A stretch of 64,000 nucleotides of DNA, from NCBI GenBank assembly GCA_913061235.1, contig CAJXTB010000007.1, forward strand, positions 248,001 to 312,000. The letters run 5' to 3'. The translations under genes were made by a program, and so were the position numbers. Below, in pieces: positions 15,991 through 26,119 of this stretch (the first letter of the stretch is position 1; every line of letters begins with the position of its first letter). This DNA is from an uncultured Pseudomonadota bacterium (GTDB lineage Bacteria; Myxococcota_A; UBA796; GCA-2862545). Under the pieces are notes generated by a model. That model made no database searches. It saw only the letters and a list, made by a program, of their open reading frames with translations, and was not told the DNA's origin.

Positions 15991-18015
15991 TCACCGGTCG
16001 GACAAAACCCAGGCTCGGAAGCGAATCATCAGAATGCCGAAGGGCACCATGGCCAGCACCACCAGCCCAGCGGCAGTCACCAGCGACATCCAGTTTCCGT
16101 GGCAGGCGTTGTAGCGGCTGGGCTCTTTGAAGATCGGCATCATGCCTTCAATGAAAATCCATGGTACATCCAGCGTTTCCGCTAGGATGGTTATGGCGAC
16201 GGGTGCAATGAAAGCGATGCTAATCAAGATTCCGAAGGCCAGCCTTGCTGGTCGCGCGCGCATGGCGACGGTGAGGGACAGCATCAGGGTCAACAGCCAG
16301 ATAGCGAGAGCCCAAGTGGTGTAGCTGAGGACGTCGTACAGGGGCATGTAGGCGGCGATGGTTGGAAATGTACACGTCTGGGTGGACGCGTAGTGGCCGT
16401 ACGCGCCGTACGCGCCGTAGGGGTCTTGGGATGCGTAGCCGAGGCTGGTTAGGACAATGGCCACCAGCATCCACGGCAACGTCATCAAGCCGACGGCTAC
16501 GACCTTTCCGATGACCACGGACACACCGGAGTTCGTGGTCGTCACGAGCAGTGTCAGGGTGCGTGCTTGCCGTTCGGAGGTCATGCTTGTTGTGGCCACC
16601 AGCATGGTGACGGCCATGGCGACAAACCACATGAGCAGGCCAAGGACCCAGAGGAACTCGCCGCTGCCAGCGACAGCGCCCAGGCAGATAGCGAAGGTAG
16701 CGGCACCGAGCAGCGGCAGGAGCATCCAGCGGACGAAGACTGCCGGCCCGCCAAGGCCGCGTGTCATGACCTCTCGCCACACAACGGGGTTCCACCAGAC
16801 CGGCAAGCGAACCGGTCGCACGATGGTGTCGTACGCTCGCAGTGCCGTCGCTACCATTCCTGTGCCAGTACCCCCCCCAAAGGCCTGTTTGAGAATGCCG
16901 GTCATGCGAAGCTGCGCCAAGGCGATGAAGCCGGCGAATAGCGTCATGATGAGCACGGCAGTGCCTAGGACAATGCCTTCGCTGAGACCGGTGTCGAGCA
17001 CCTGAGCCGCTTGGTAGAGTGCAGCATCAAGCCAGGGTCGGGTGGAGATAGGGCCGACCTTGCCGGGCACCCCATAGCCGTAGCCGTAGCCGTAGCCAAA
17101 GGACATCCGGCGCTTCATCTCGACGGCGAACACCGCGATGCTGGCAGCGACAAACAACGGAACCAATAGGGCCATCACGCCAACACGACGCTGATGGCGG
17201 CTCACGACGAGCAGCTCTGGGTCGTTCTGAAGTGGTGCATCTAAGTTCGGAGTTGAGCGACTCGTGACGAGCGAAAATAGCGGTGTGACAAGGCGGGCGA
17301 TGAACACGACGACCGGAATATTGGTGAAGAGGGGAGCGAAGCCTCGCACACCGGGCTCGAACATGGCGACGGGCGGTGAGAGCAGCGCAATGTAGGGCTC
17401 GGGGCTGCTGTTTGCCCCGCTAAATCCCCAGTACAGAAAGGGAAGCAACAGCCAAGACACAATGGCCCACAGTGCGGCGGCACCCAGGGCGACAGCACCT
17501 CCACCACTGAACAGCGCGGCCACGCCTCCAATGGTGCCCAAGACCACGCACACCAGCAGGGTGTTCAGTGTGACGTTTAGGACCTCGCCAATGCCCACAC
17601 CGCCGAACGTGGCGATCAGGGCCAACACTGGAAGGCTACCAATGATGAAGGAGGCCAAGATGAGCAGGCGGCTGACCACCTTGCCCCACAGGATCTGAAA
17701 GGTGCTGAGCTGGGTGATGATCAGCAGCTGCAGCGTGCCTTCTTCCCGTTCTTCCGCGACACCGAGTCCGACCAAGAGTGGGGCTAGAACCGCGGCGATA
17801 CCCATCTGGGTGGAGGCGTAGATGAGAAAGAGAGTGCGTCCGAACTCTCCGCTGCGAGCCGGGTCAATGCTTGGATTGTTGACCCCCGCCATGAAGAACA
17901 ACAGCGCAAACAACGCTGCCGCCATGCCAAAGCGTAGGCCATAGGTCTGCCAACGCCGTGCGCTGCGGCGGGCCTCCCGAAGGAAGACCGCGCCAATGGC
18001 TGGACGTCCCGCCAT
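15991..18015 (-). CDS. ABC-2 type exporter permease (copy 2)
   Basis: 674 residues with about 12 hydrophobic helices. The N-terminus 'FLREARRSARRWQTYGLRFG' and the coupling region 'VAEEREEGTLQLLIITQLS' are typical of ABC-2/NosY-like permeases. It is clearly paralogous to the permease at 21215-23056, which has 'ARASRRWQTYALRTG' and 'EEREEATMDLL'. A second half (~400-670) repeats the permease outline ('SERQARTLTLLVTT'). It contains two tyrosine-glycine tracts: 'FGYGYGYGYGVPG' (~304) and 'YGAYGAYGHY' (~540). It is the last gene of the operon, 4 bp after its ATPase. Confidence 0.88.
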   Translation of the reverse strand: MAGRPAIGAVFLREARRSARRWQTYGLRFGMAAALFALLFFMAGVNNPSIDPARSGEFGRTLFLIYASTQMGIAAVLAPLLVGLGVAEEREEGTLQLLIITQLSTFQILWGKVVSRLLILASFIIGSLPVLALIATFGGVGIGEVLNVTLNTLLVCVVLGTIGGVAALFSGGGAVALGAAALWAIVSWLLLPFLYWGFSGANSSPEPYIALLSPPVAMFEPGVRGFAPLFTNIPVVVFIARLVTPLFSLVTSRSTPNLDAPLQNDPELLVVSRHQRRVGVMALLVPLFVAASIAVFAVEMKRRMSFGYGYGYGYGVPGKVGPISTRPWLDAALYQAAQVLDTGLSEGIVLGTAVLIMTLFAGFIALAQLRMTGILKQAFGGGTGTGMVATALRAYDTIVRPVRLPVWWNPVVWREVMTRGLGGPAVFVRWMLLPLLGAATFAICLGAVAGSGEFLWVLGLLMWFVAMAVTMLVATTSMTSERQARTLTLLVTTTNSGVSVVIGKVVAVGLMTLPWMLVAIVLTSLGYASQDPYGAYGAYGHYASTQTCTFPTIAAYMPLYDVLSYTTWALAIWLLTLMLSLTVAMRARPARLAFGILISIAFIAPVAITILAETLDVPWIFIEGMMPIFKEPSRYNACHGNWMSLVTAAGLVVLAMVPFGILMIRFRAWVLSDR

Positions 18016-18019
18016 TCGG

Positions 18020-18946
18020 CTACTGCACCAGGCCCTTCGTCAGCGTCATGAAGACCTCTTCGAGAGTGGGGTCTTGGCGTTCTAGGTAGCGTACGTGAAT
18101 GTCGCGGTCGTGTAGATGGGCTGACAAGACGGCGAGGTCTGTGCCCGTGGCCAGCTTGACCGTGATGTGGTTGGCGTCGTCGCTGAACTCGGAGTCGGCG
18201 ACCACGGGAAGCTCGCGAAGCACGGTCGTTGCGCGCTTGTCGTCTGTGGTCCGCAACCACACTTCCGCCTCGTCTCGGGCCATGTCCATGATGTCCTGGA
18301 TACCGCCCTGAGCCACGATTTCGCCGCGCTCCATGATGGCGACACGGGTACACACTTCGGCAAGCTCGGACAGGATGTGTGACGACAGCATGATGGTCTT
18401 GCCCATGCTCTGAAGCTCTTTGAGAATCTCTCGAATCTCAATGCGCGCCCGTGGGTCGAGACCGCTGGCCGGTTCATCGAGAATCAGCACTTTCGGGTCG
18501 TGTACGAGGGTGCGGGCAAGGCTCAATCGCTGCTGCATGCCACGAGACAGTGAGTCGATCAGCGCGTCTTTCTTGTACGTCAGGTCTGTCAGGTCGAGCA
18601 AACTGCTGACGAGGCCCCTACGAGTCTTGCTCGGGATGCCGTAGGCAGCGGCGAAGAAGTGTAGGTACTCGGTGACGGTCATGTCTCGGTACACACCGAA
18701 ACTATCGGGCATGTAGCCCACGACTCCACGGATCTTGGCCTTGTCTTTCCACACGCTGTGTCCGTCTACGAATGCGTCTCCGCTCGTGGGCTCCAGCAGG
18801 GTGGTCAAGATTCGAATGGTAGTGGTTTTACCAGCGCCATTTGGCCCGATAAAGCCGAAGATGTCACCCTTCTCCACCTTTAGGTTGATTCCCTGCAGCG
18901 CGTTGAGCGAACCGTAGGTCTTCTTGAGGTCCGTGGTCTCAATCAT
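18020..18946 (-). CDS. ABC transporter ATP-binding protein
   Basis: 308 residues. Walker A 'GPNGAGKTTT' (~34-43), Q-loop region 'YMPDSFG', signature 'LSRGMQQRLSLA' (~133), Walker B 'VLILDEPASGLDP', and 'LSSHILSEL' switch region. The C-terminal ~90 residues form the extra domain found in ABC-2 exporter ATPases (CcmA/NatA-like). It would power the two flanking ABC-2 permeases. Its ATG overlaps the stop of the exported protein gene (ATGA). Confidence 0.95.
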   Translation of the reverse strand: MIETTDLKKTYGSLNALQGINLKVEKGDIFGFIGPNGAGKTTTIRILTTLLEPTSGDAFVDGHSVWKDKAKIRGVVGYMPDSFGVYRDMTVTEYLHFFAAAYGIPSKTRRGLVSSLLDLTDLTYKKDALIDSLSRGMQQRLSLARTLVHDPKVLILDEPASGLDPRARIEIREILKELQSMGKTIMLSSHILSELAEVCTRVAIMERGEIVAQGGIQDIMDMARDEAEVWLRTTDDKRATTVLRELPVVADSEFSDDANHITVKLATGTDLAVLSAHLHDRDIHVRYLERQDPTLEEVFMTLTKGLVQ

Positions 18947-21186
18947 GGGGCCTCCGCCACAGTGGGCGACATGTAGAGTGGAGTTCGGAGCACGGTATGT
19001 ACGCGCTCAACAGGCGTCAGTCCGGTGAGCGTGAACTGCTCGTAGGGCTGACTGGCGATGCCGACGAGGCCGACTGGCGATTCGAGGGACAAGGTGCCGC
19101 CGTGGGTCTCTGGGTAGGTCGCGAGCATGCCCAAGGGAATGCGGTCGCCGACTTCCAAGTTGGCGAGGTTTGAGCCGCTCTGGCCGACCTGTGTGGCAAT
19201 GCCTTCAAGGTCTGCGGATGGAACACTGAGCGTCTCGCTCTCGCCGTCGTCGAGGGCGCCCAGACTGATGTAGCGTCCGCGCGCGCGAATCTCGGCGCTG
19301 TCTAGGTCAATGCCCAGTCGGTTGGTGATGACCACGGTGGTGGCGTCTTGAACGGTGACGGTGACCGAGCCCGTGTTGGGGGCGGTCCACTCGGTCTGAA
19401 CGTAGGCGAGTGACCAGGTCTGTGCGCGCCACTCGTAGAAGCCCGAGCCTTCATTGCTTCGGGTGCGGGCGTCTTGCACGAAGCCGCCATCTCCGACAGG
19501 CCGAACAACGGCGTCGTCGAAGCCGGAGGCGAGGGACAGATCGGTCTTCTTAGTGGAGAACACTCCAAGCCAGGTGTGGCCTCGCCACAGACCGGTGCCG
19601 GGCAGGACATCGACCACTTCGTAGCGGTTGACGATGGCCTGGGAGCCCTTGACGACGGATGTACCGACCAAAGCAATGGCGCTGAACACCGCGACCATCA
19701 AAGGGAAGGTCAGCCAGGTCCAGGGTTGTTTGCCGATGAGCTTCAAGGCGATGTAGTCGATGGGTCCAATGAGCATCAAGTAGACAACGGCGAACAGCGC
19801 GAGCCACGGCAATGGAAGGGGGGCCACTCCAGGAATGTCCGCGAGTAGCTCGCGCATCTTGGTCTGGAATGAGTCGCTGTCCGATGTGGTTGTGCCATAG
19901 CCATAGCCGTAGCCAAAGCCCATGTTTGACGACTGAGTGCTGTTGAGTCCAGCGACGGGCTGACAGCGCTCTGTGGGGCAGACGAGGCCCAGGCCAATGG
20001 CTAGGCGTGTGCCGCCTGTGACGAGTGCGTCTGCGTTCTTGGTGTCGTCGTACCGAGCGGCTCCCGAATAGGCGAACCACGACGCCATGTCGGAGGGGGC
20101 GAACTCATACCAGTCAACGGCCGCACCGTCTGGCGGGAGCCATAGGAGGTTGCGCCACAGTTGTTCTCGGCGAACGTCTGTGATCATAGGGCCAATCGAC
20201 GGATCGACGGTAAGTGCGTGAACGCTACCAAGACCGTAGACGCCAGCGGTCCACACCGGACGTCCGTCGTCTGCCAGGGCCAAGACTTGTGGAGAGCGGT
20301 CGGCGTTGGTGGTCGGAAGTGCGGTCGCGATGGGGATGTTTGTCGTGCTTGCCGGGCTGTCTGAGACATCTGTCAGCCACTGGCTAATCGAACCATCGGC
20401 TTCGCCAATAAGCTCGATAGGCAGCACGTCTGCGAGGGCGCTGCCGTTCACTGCGGACCACGAATCGGTCACGGTGACGAGCAGGTTTCCGCCGCCTGCG
20501 GTCCAGGCGAGCAGTGCGTCGAGCTGGCCTGGAGTCAATGCTGCGGGATTGGCTTGCGGCCAGATAATCCAGTCCAGCGCCATCAAACCGGCGGACTTCT
20601 CGGGGATGTCGGCAACGGGAATGAGGCCACTGCGGACGGTCCTGCTGCCGTTGGCCAAGGGGCGTGCAGACAGACCAGGCACTGGGCCGTTCCACGCGTC
20701 TTGCAGGACAACGGTTCCCAGGCTGTCTTCGCCAATGACGCCAATGCCAACGTCATCGTCACCGAGCAACCGTACGGGGAAACTGCGCACGACAGAGTCT
20801 GGGCCCACGCTGACCGTGACGGTTCGCTCCCGTGAGCTGCTGCCGGCGCGCCACAACAGCTGGATGTCCTTACGTGACCCCTGTGGCAGGGCTACCTGGC
20901 GCGTGTACGACTGGGTTCCGCTGTCGGTGCTTTCGCGTTCAGTCATGCTGACCGTGGCGTCTGTCGAGTCGGCACCGTTGGCGAGGGTGACGCGGATAGT
21001 TGCCCACTCGCCTTGGCGAATGATGCCGTCGGCGATGGGGTGAATGCCCATGCGGATTTCTCCGGGCACCACAAGAACCGGCTTGTCGGTCTCTTCGGTG
21101 TCCGAGTCGACGTCGGGGTCGTCTTGGGCCTGCGCATTGAGCGCGAATAGACCAAGGAACAACGCTGTGAACCACTTCATTGCCAT
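18943..21186 (-). CDS. Exported membrane-anchored protein of ABC-2 system (GldG-like layout)
   Basis: About 747 residues from the ATG at 21186 (an ATG two codons later is also possible). A signal peptide ('FTALFLGLFALNAQA') precedes an acidic stretch. A beta-sandwich follows, then a region resembling a glutamine-amidotransferase/DUF4350-like domain ('PGQLDALLAWTAGGGNLLVT', 'LGSVHALTVDP'). Then comes a 'FGYGYGYG' tract (~430), two transmembrane helices (~465-520), and a C-terminal beta domain. The layout matches exported GldG-type partners of ABC-2 transporters. It sits between a permease and the ATPase and is coupled to the ATPase by ATGA. The substrate is unknown. Confidence 0.72.
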   Translation of the reverse strand: MAMKWFTALFLGLFALNAQAQDDPDVDSDTEETDKPVLVVPGEIRMGIHPIADGIIRQGEWATIRVTLANGADSTDATVSMTERESTDSGTQSYTRQVALPQGSRKDIQLLWRAGSSSRERTVTVSVGPDSVVRSFPVRLLGDDDVGIGVIGEDSLGTVVLQDAWNGPVPGLSARPLANGSRTVRSGLIPVADIPEKSAGLMALDWIIWPQANPAALTPGQLDALLAWTAGGGNLLVTVTDSWSAVNGSALADVLPIELIGEADGSISQWLTDVSDSPASTTNIPIATALPTTNADRSPQVLALADDGRPVWTAGVYGLGSVHALTVDPSIGPMITDVRREQLWRNLLWLPPDGAAVDWYEFAPSDMASWFAYSGAARYDDTKNADALVTGGTRLAIGLGLVCPTERCQPVAGLNSTQSSNMGFGYGYGYGTTTSDSDSFQTKMRELLADIPGVAPLPLPWLALFAVVYLMLIGPIDYIALKLIGKQPWTWLTFPLMVAVFSAIALVGTSVVKGSQAIVNRYEVVDVLPGTGLWRGHTWLGVFSTKKTDLSLASGFDDAVVRPVGDGGFVQDARTRSNEGSGFYEWRAQTWSLAYVQTEWTAPNTGSVTVTVQDATTVVITNRLGIDLDSAEIRARGRYISLGALDDGESETLSVPSADLEGIATQVGQSGSNLANLEVGDRIPLGMLATYPETHGGTLSLESPVGLVGIASQPYEQFTLTGLTPVERVHTVLRTPLYMSPTVAEAP

Positions 21187-21214
21187 GGGTGAGCAACCTT
21201 CGTACAACGAGTCA

Positions 21215-23056
21215 TTACAGCGTTCCCCACTTGCGTAGCCGGACGGCCATGAACAAGAGCAACATCACCGCCATGCTGAACCACGCGCCCGTCGACAGAA
21301 TCATTTCCCACCAAGTCGGTGTGGCAACGAGAACGGGGATGATCAGCCGGAAGGGGACAGACAACCAAGGGTATGGCGTCAAGAGTAGGCAGATAACGGG
21401 GGGGATGAACAGGGTGGCGCTCATGAAGCCCAGCGCGACTGGCTGAGCGGCGCGTGGATTGCGCAAGCGCATGGCCAAGAACATGGTCATGGCAATGACC
21501 CACATCCACTGGGCAACCACCCAGAAGCAGGCCAGGAAGGCCACAACCATTGCCGATGTCATGGTGCGGCCATTGGTGACCATCTGGAGGTGCGGCACGC
21601 CGACGATGATGAGCGGAAAGCTGACGGCGAGGAGGGTGAAGGACGGGGCGGCAATGCCCACGAACTTGCCCAGGATGATGCGCCAGGTGGACAGTGTGGT
21701 GGTCAGCAAGATCTGTAGAGTGCCGGAACGACGCTCGACATCAATGGCGCTGGACGCCATCCACAACGTCAACACAAGCGCCGCAGCAGCGTTCAAGGCG
21801 CCAACGGTCAGCAGGCCACCGGGCACAATCCAGAAGCCGGTCTGGAACACGCCGAGCAGGGCCAGGAACCACATTGTGACGGCAGGCAGGATGACCTTCC
21901 ATGCCGCGGGGCGAATGGAGCGCCACATCACCGGGTTGTTCCACACGCGGACTGTCTTGCCGCGGCGCTTGCGGTCCGCTTGGCTGGTACGACCGGACAA
22001 CAGGTCGTCGCCCATCATGACCAGGTCCATGCCCACGCGCAGGTACAGCCAGGTGCAGCCAAGGAGGACCATGACGCACCAGACCCAAACGACCGAACGG
22101 CTGACGCCCATGATGGCCAAGTTGGCGTACCAGGGCAGGCCGTTGGGGCTTGAGTTTGAGGCCATGGCAAACCACGCGCCACCGATGGCTGGCGGCAAGA
22201 TGACCAGCATGACGAGGACGATGGCCGCCCACAAGATGCCAATCGGCCATGCGCCCCACAGCGAACGCGAGAAGTACGACCGTAGACGCGCTCTCGCGAT
22301 GCGCAGAGCGAACAGGCGCGCGCCGAGAACGAACGTGACCGCCACAACTGGCATGTACGACAGGATGGGCAGCATGGCCCACCAGTTCTGCGCTGTGGTG
22401 CCTAGTAGCGGGCTGAAGTGGGCGAATGCGCGCCAGTCTAGGACCAACAATCCGTACAGCAGCGGCATGAGCAGGTACGCGGTCGCGGCGTAGCCAATGG
22501 ATGCCAGGGTTGCGAGCACTGGACTTCGGGTGAACAAGGCGAAGAACCCGCCGAGCATTCCAAGCAAGACTACCGTCAACATGGCGTGTGAGGTCACAGC
22601 AATGACCTCAACCACCGACACGCCGCCGAGTGACACCACCATGCCGAGCACCGGTAGGGCGCCCAAGATGACGGTCAGCAAGGTCAGCACGCGTCCGGTG
22701 ACCTTGGCACCGAGAATCTGCTTGGGCGACAAGTAGGTCAGCGCGAGCAGGTCCATTGTGGCCTCTTCGCGCTCTTCAATGATGGCCTGGGACACCGCGA
22801 ACGGTGCAATCAGCGTGGCCAGCAACACCTGAATGACCGCGAAGGCCACGAACATGTAGCGTCCGAGCTCTCCGAGGTTGGATGGGTCCATCGCGGCCTG
22901 TTCGACGTTCGTGACCGCCCAGATACTCGCGAGCACCATGGCGAGCAACGCGGCCGAGAACCCAGTGCGTAGCGCATAGGTCTGCCACCGGCGGGAGGCG
23001 CGTGCGGCGTCGCGGAACAAGATGGCAGCGGAGGCTCCGCTCTTTTCTTTAGCCAT
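21215..23056 (-). CDS. ABC-2 type exporter permease (copy 1)
   Basis: 613 residues with ~12 hydrophobic helices. The N-terminal 'ILFRDAARASRRWQTYALRT', 'IIEEREEATMDLLALTYLSP' and the matching second-half coupling region 'DVERRSGTLQILLTTTLS' mark two fused ABC-2 permease halves. It is paralogous to the gene at 15991-18015. With the ATPase at 18020 it could form a heterodimeric exporter. It lies downstream of the VWA genes across repeat element A. Confidence 0.88.
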   Translation of the reverse strand: MAKEKSGASAAILFRDAARASRRWQTYALRTGFSAALLAMVLASIWAVTNVEQAAMDPSNLGELGRYMFVAFAVIQVLLATLIAPFAVSQAIIEEREEATMDLLALTYLSPKQILGAKVTGRVLTLLTVILGALPVLGMVVSLGGVSVVEVIAVTSHAMLTVVLLGMLGGFFALFTRSPVLATLASIGYAATAYLLMPLLYGLLVLDWRAFAHFSPLLGTTAQNWWAMLPILSYMPVVAVTFVLGARLFALRIARARLRSYFSRSLWGAWPIGILWAAIVLVMLVILPPAIGGAWFAMASNSSPNGLPWYANLAIMGVSRSVVWVWCVMVLLGCTWLYLRVGMDLVMMGDDLLSGRTSQADRKRRGKTVRVWNNPVMWRSIRPAAWKVILPAVTMWFLALLGVFQTGFWIVPGGLLTVGALNAAAALVLTLWMASSAIDVERRSGTLQILLTTTLSTWRIILGKFVGIAAPSFTLLAVSFPLIIVGVPHLQMVTNGRTMTSAMVVAFLACFWVVAQWMWVIAMTMFLAMRLRNPRAAQPVALGFMSATLFIPPVICLLLTPYPWLSVPFRLIIPVLVATPTWWEMILSTGAWFSMAVMLLLFMAVRLRKWGTL

Positions 23057-23103
23057 TTTCGGCGCGCTTTTGGGCGTAGCTATTGAGTTCGGTGGCTCGA
23101 GAG

Positions 23104-23279
23104 TTCAGAGGACAGAGGTCAGAAGTCAGAGCAACCGGCTTGCGCCGGGTGCGTGCTTCGCTGGCCGTCTTTTTTCGGTTCTGCACGGGAGCTTCTACAC
23201 CGATGAAACAGGCGAGCCTAGCCGTGAATCGCTGGCGCCGCGAGGCGTCCGCTCTGACATCTGATGTCTGACCTCTGAC
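23104..23279 (+). repeat. Hairpin-bounded repeat element, copy A (non-coding)
   Basis: 176 bp in the gap between the VWA gene and the ABC permease gene. The left end is four near-identical heptamers of consensus GTCAGAG, the right end four heptamers of its complement CTCTGAC, so the ends are inverted. Just inside the left end is the hairpin CCGGC-TTGC-GCCGG (23135-23148). Just inside the right end is GGCGCC-GCGA-GGCGTC (23234-23249), with a GNRA loop. About 70 bp of unrelated interior carry no ORF. It is related to copies B (28024) and C (29157). Confidence 0.8.
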
Positions 23280-23317
23280 CTCCCGAACGGCGGAAATCTC
23301 TGGCATTCCGGTAATCA

Positions 23318-26119
23318 TCACTTGTCATCCATCTTGTCGCGCGCCTTCTTGCGTGCCGCGAGCAGACGACCAGCGTAGCTCGTTGGGTCGACAATTTCTG
23401 GCTCTGGGAACGAGGCCTCCTCTGGCTCGACCTCTACGACCTCTGCAACGCCCGTTGCACTGCGCTCCGTCTTCTTGACCCGCTTGACCTTTCGGAATTG
23501 TCGCTGACCCTTGGCTCCCTGGGTGACGACTCGGGCAACGGCGGACACCGGACCTCGAGGGGTCAGTCCGAGCCGGCGTACGGCGACGTCGAACAGGAAG
23601 ACGAACGGGAGGAGAAGCAGCAGCCATGGCCACAGCGGATGGGGGACCATGCGTGGCGACGGAGGCCGGGCGAAGACGGATGCGGGATCTGTCAGTACGC
23701 CGCCACCACCGAGGCGTCCGAGCTCTTGGGCGAGTGCACGACCCGCACCCCGTGGGCGGTACTCGGGGGAGTAGGGCTGGACGGCTTCGGTGACGGCCTG
23801 TCCAACAACCTCGTCGCCGCTCTCGAGCTGCACACCCACCAACCAAGAGCCGTCTTGGTCGACCGTTGTGATGGCTTGGTAGCGACCGGGAGCAATCTGA
23901 CGGAGTTCGACCGGACGAACCGAGAGGTCGGGTGCCACAATGCGGGCTTCGCCGGTGAGGAAGTTGCGGAAGTTGCCGTTCACGTCGAAGGCGTCAATGG
24001 TGATGATGAGCTCACCGTCGCGAATCTCAGAGACCATGTCGAGGTTGGCGTCGTCTCCGGTACCGGCGGCCCATCGGACAATCTGCGTCCAGAAGCGGGT
24101 GTACTCAGGTGTGGCGACCCAGCGACCCGACCAGCGTGGCTTCACATCACTTGTGAAGGCGACGGAGCGGCCTAGGCCGTAGCGCCAGTGTGCGAGAAGC
24201 GGGGCTTCGTGCTCGTCATCAGGAACAGTGAGTGCCACGGTCGCGCGACGCTTGGCTTCGGTGCCGACGTAGCCCTGAAACACCGGCAGGTCGTTGGTGG
24301 TGATGCCGCGAAGTAGGTCGGATGGCGAGCGGAATTGAGGGCGGACAGGCTCTTCAATGAGGAAGGACCGGCTCGCGAGCATGGTCTCACGCGTAAAGAT
24401 GGCCGGAATCGCGTTCGGGTCGGTCACCAAGTAGTACGAGCCACCTCCCCACTGGGCGAAGTTCTCCATGGTCACTCGGTCGGCGTATCCGCCGATAGCT
24501 ACGGTACTAACGGTCACGCCTGATGCCACGGCACCTTCGATGAGAGTCTGGTAGTCAGCAGGGCTGGTCATGCCATCGGACAGAATAATCGCGTGCTTTA
24601 AGGCAGCATCTGTCGCATTTAGGCCGCGGATGGAGCGGTCCAGCGCAGGGTAGATGTCAGTGCCGCCGCCGACTCGCAGCGTGCCGATTGTGTCAATGAC
24701 AGACTGGCGTTCGGTCATCTCGGTCAGCGGAACAATCCACGCGGCCGAGTGGTCGAAGCCGATAACGCCGAGCATGTCCCGCTCGCTCAACAACTCTGCC
24801 GTGAGAACACCGGCTTCTTTGGCCATCTCCATTGGGGCGCCGGACATGGAGCAGCTCTTGTCGATAGCCATGGCCATTGCCATCTTCGGGAAGCGCGTCT
24901 TGTCTTTGATGTCCATGTTCAGCGGCAGCGCTTCTTCGATAGGCGTGTCGTAGTAGCCACCGAGGCCGAAGCTCTGGTCACCGCCGACCATGATGAACCC
25001 GCGGCCCAAGTCGCGCACGTAGCTCTGGATGGCTTCTTGCTGGCGCGTGGTGAGCATGTACGCTGGCACATCACTGAAGATGACGGCTTCGTAGGGGCGC
25101 AGACCGGACAGTCCAGCGGGTAGCTGTTCGGGAGGGATGACGTCGACGTTCAGGCCCTCGCCACGAAGAGCGGTCGACAAGTGGTTGGACTGGCCAATGT
25201 AGCCTTCGACGTACAGAACGCGTGAGCGACCGGTGACCTGGACCGTGGAGATGACCTGGTTGTTCTGCGGGACCACATCTGCGGAAGGGTCGTCGACGGT
25301 CAGCGTGGCGCGGTAGCGGTACAGGCCGCTCTCGTCGGCTTCTTGGCGGAAGGTGAAGACGTCTGCACGCTCGCCGCCGAGCTCTACAGGCACCTCGCCC
25401 ATGTACTCGTCGTTGCGGTACATGCGGAGCTTGCCGGTGGTCGGAATGGAGGAGCGGGCGACAACGCGGACGTCGTATGCTGCACCTTCGTCGACTCGTG
25501 CGGGCGCTAGGATGTCCTCCAGCAGGGCGTCTGCTCCGCCGGTCGTGGTGAGCGGCAGGACTGCAATCTCCAGGTCTGCGCCTGCGGTCAGCAGCGCTTG
25601 CGTGCCGACGTCTCCACGGGTCTCTTCGCCGTCCGTCAGCACCACGATTCGGCGTGCACGGTCGGCGGGAAGCAGTGCGGATGCCAGGCGTACGCCGGCC
25701 GCAATGTCGGTTTGGTGTGGCGACGGTGCGGACTCAAGACCTTGAAGGTCGACCTCTTCGCGTGGCTCCATCTCAACGAGTGCGTCAGCACCGAACACGA
25801 CGACACCCACGAGGTCGTCGGCCTCGCGGTGTTGCAGCGAGTCGCGCATGAACTGGAGCGCCTGGCGCTGGCCGCCAATGTCGATGCTGGCCGATTGGTC
25901 GACAACAAACATGACCGCCAAGGCGTCGACCGGCTTGTTGCGGGTCAGACCTGCGAGGGCCATCACAAGGAGAAGCAGCAGGAAAGAGCGTACACTTGCG
26001 GCGAACAAGCGACGGACCAGGGCGGCTTTGCGCTTGCTGTAGATGGCGAGGCCGAAGATTGGCAGCACCAACAGCAGCAGGAACAGAAACTCAGGGCGTT
26101 CGAAGGACAGCGACATCAT
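23318..26119 (-). CDS. BatA/VWA/amidotransferase-like membrane protein
   Basis: 933 residues from the ATG at 26119 (ATGA overlap with the upstream gene). Two transmembrane helices at the N-terminus ('FLFLLLLVLPIFGLAIY', 'FLLLLLVMALAGLTR'), then a first von Willebrand A domain with 'MFVVDQSASID' (~70), a beta region, a glutamine-amidotransferase-like fold ('RVLYVEGYIGQSNHLSTALR'), and a second VWA with 'MAIDKSCSMSG' and 'GGTDIYPALD' (~405-560). A beta domain and a transmembrane helix near 805 follow, then a charged cytoplasmic tail. VWA domains bind metal and protein partners. With MoxR and DUF58 neighbours it is likely a MoxR-remodelled envelope complex; the client is not known. Confidence 0.88.
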   Translation of the reverse strand: MMSLSFERPEFLFLLLLVLPIFGLAIYSKRKAALVRRLFAASVRSFLLLLLVMALAGLTRNKPVDALAVMFVVDQSASIDIGGQRQALQFMRDSLQHREADDLVGVVVFGADALVEMEPREEVDLQGLESAPSPHQTDIAAGVRLASALLPADRARRIVVLTDGEETRGDVGTQALLTAGADLEIAVLPLTTTGGADALLEDILAPARVDEGAAYDVRVVARSSIPTTGKLRMYRNDEYMGEVPVELGGERADVFTFRQEADESGLYRYRATLTVDDPSADVVPQNNQVISTVQVTGRSRVLYVEGYIGQSNHLSTALRGEGLNVDVIPPEQLPAGLSGLRPYEAVIFSDVPAYMLTTRQQEAIQSYVRDLGRGFIMVGGDQSFGLGGYYDTPIEEALPLNMDIKDKTRFPKMAMAMAIDKSCSMSGAPMEMAKEAGVLTAELLSERDMLGVIGFDHSAAWIVPLTEMTERQSVIDTIGTLRVGGGTDIYPALDRSIRGLNATDAALKHAIILSDGMTSPADYQTLIEGAVASGVTVSTVAIGGYADRVTMENFAQWGGGSYYLVTDPNAIPAIFTRETMLASRSFLIEEPVRPQFRSPSDLLRGITTNDLPVFQGYVGTEAKRRATVALTVPDDEHEAPLLAHWRYGLGRSVAFTSDVKPRWSGRWVATPEYTRFWTQIVRWAAGTGDDANLDMVSEIRDGELIITIDAFDVNGNFRNFLTGEARIVAPDLSVRPVELRQIAPGRYQAITTVDQDGSWLVGVQLESGDEVVGQAVTEAVQPYSPEYRPRGAGRALAQELGRLGGGGVLTDPASVFARPPSPRMVPHPLWPWLLLLLPFVFLFDVAVRRLGLTPRGPVSAVARVVTQGAKGQRQFRKVKRVKKTERSATGVAEVVEVEPEEASFPEPEIVDPTSYAGRLLAARKKARDKMDDK

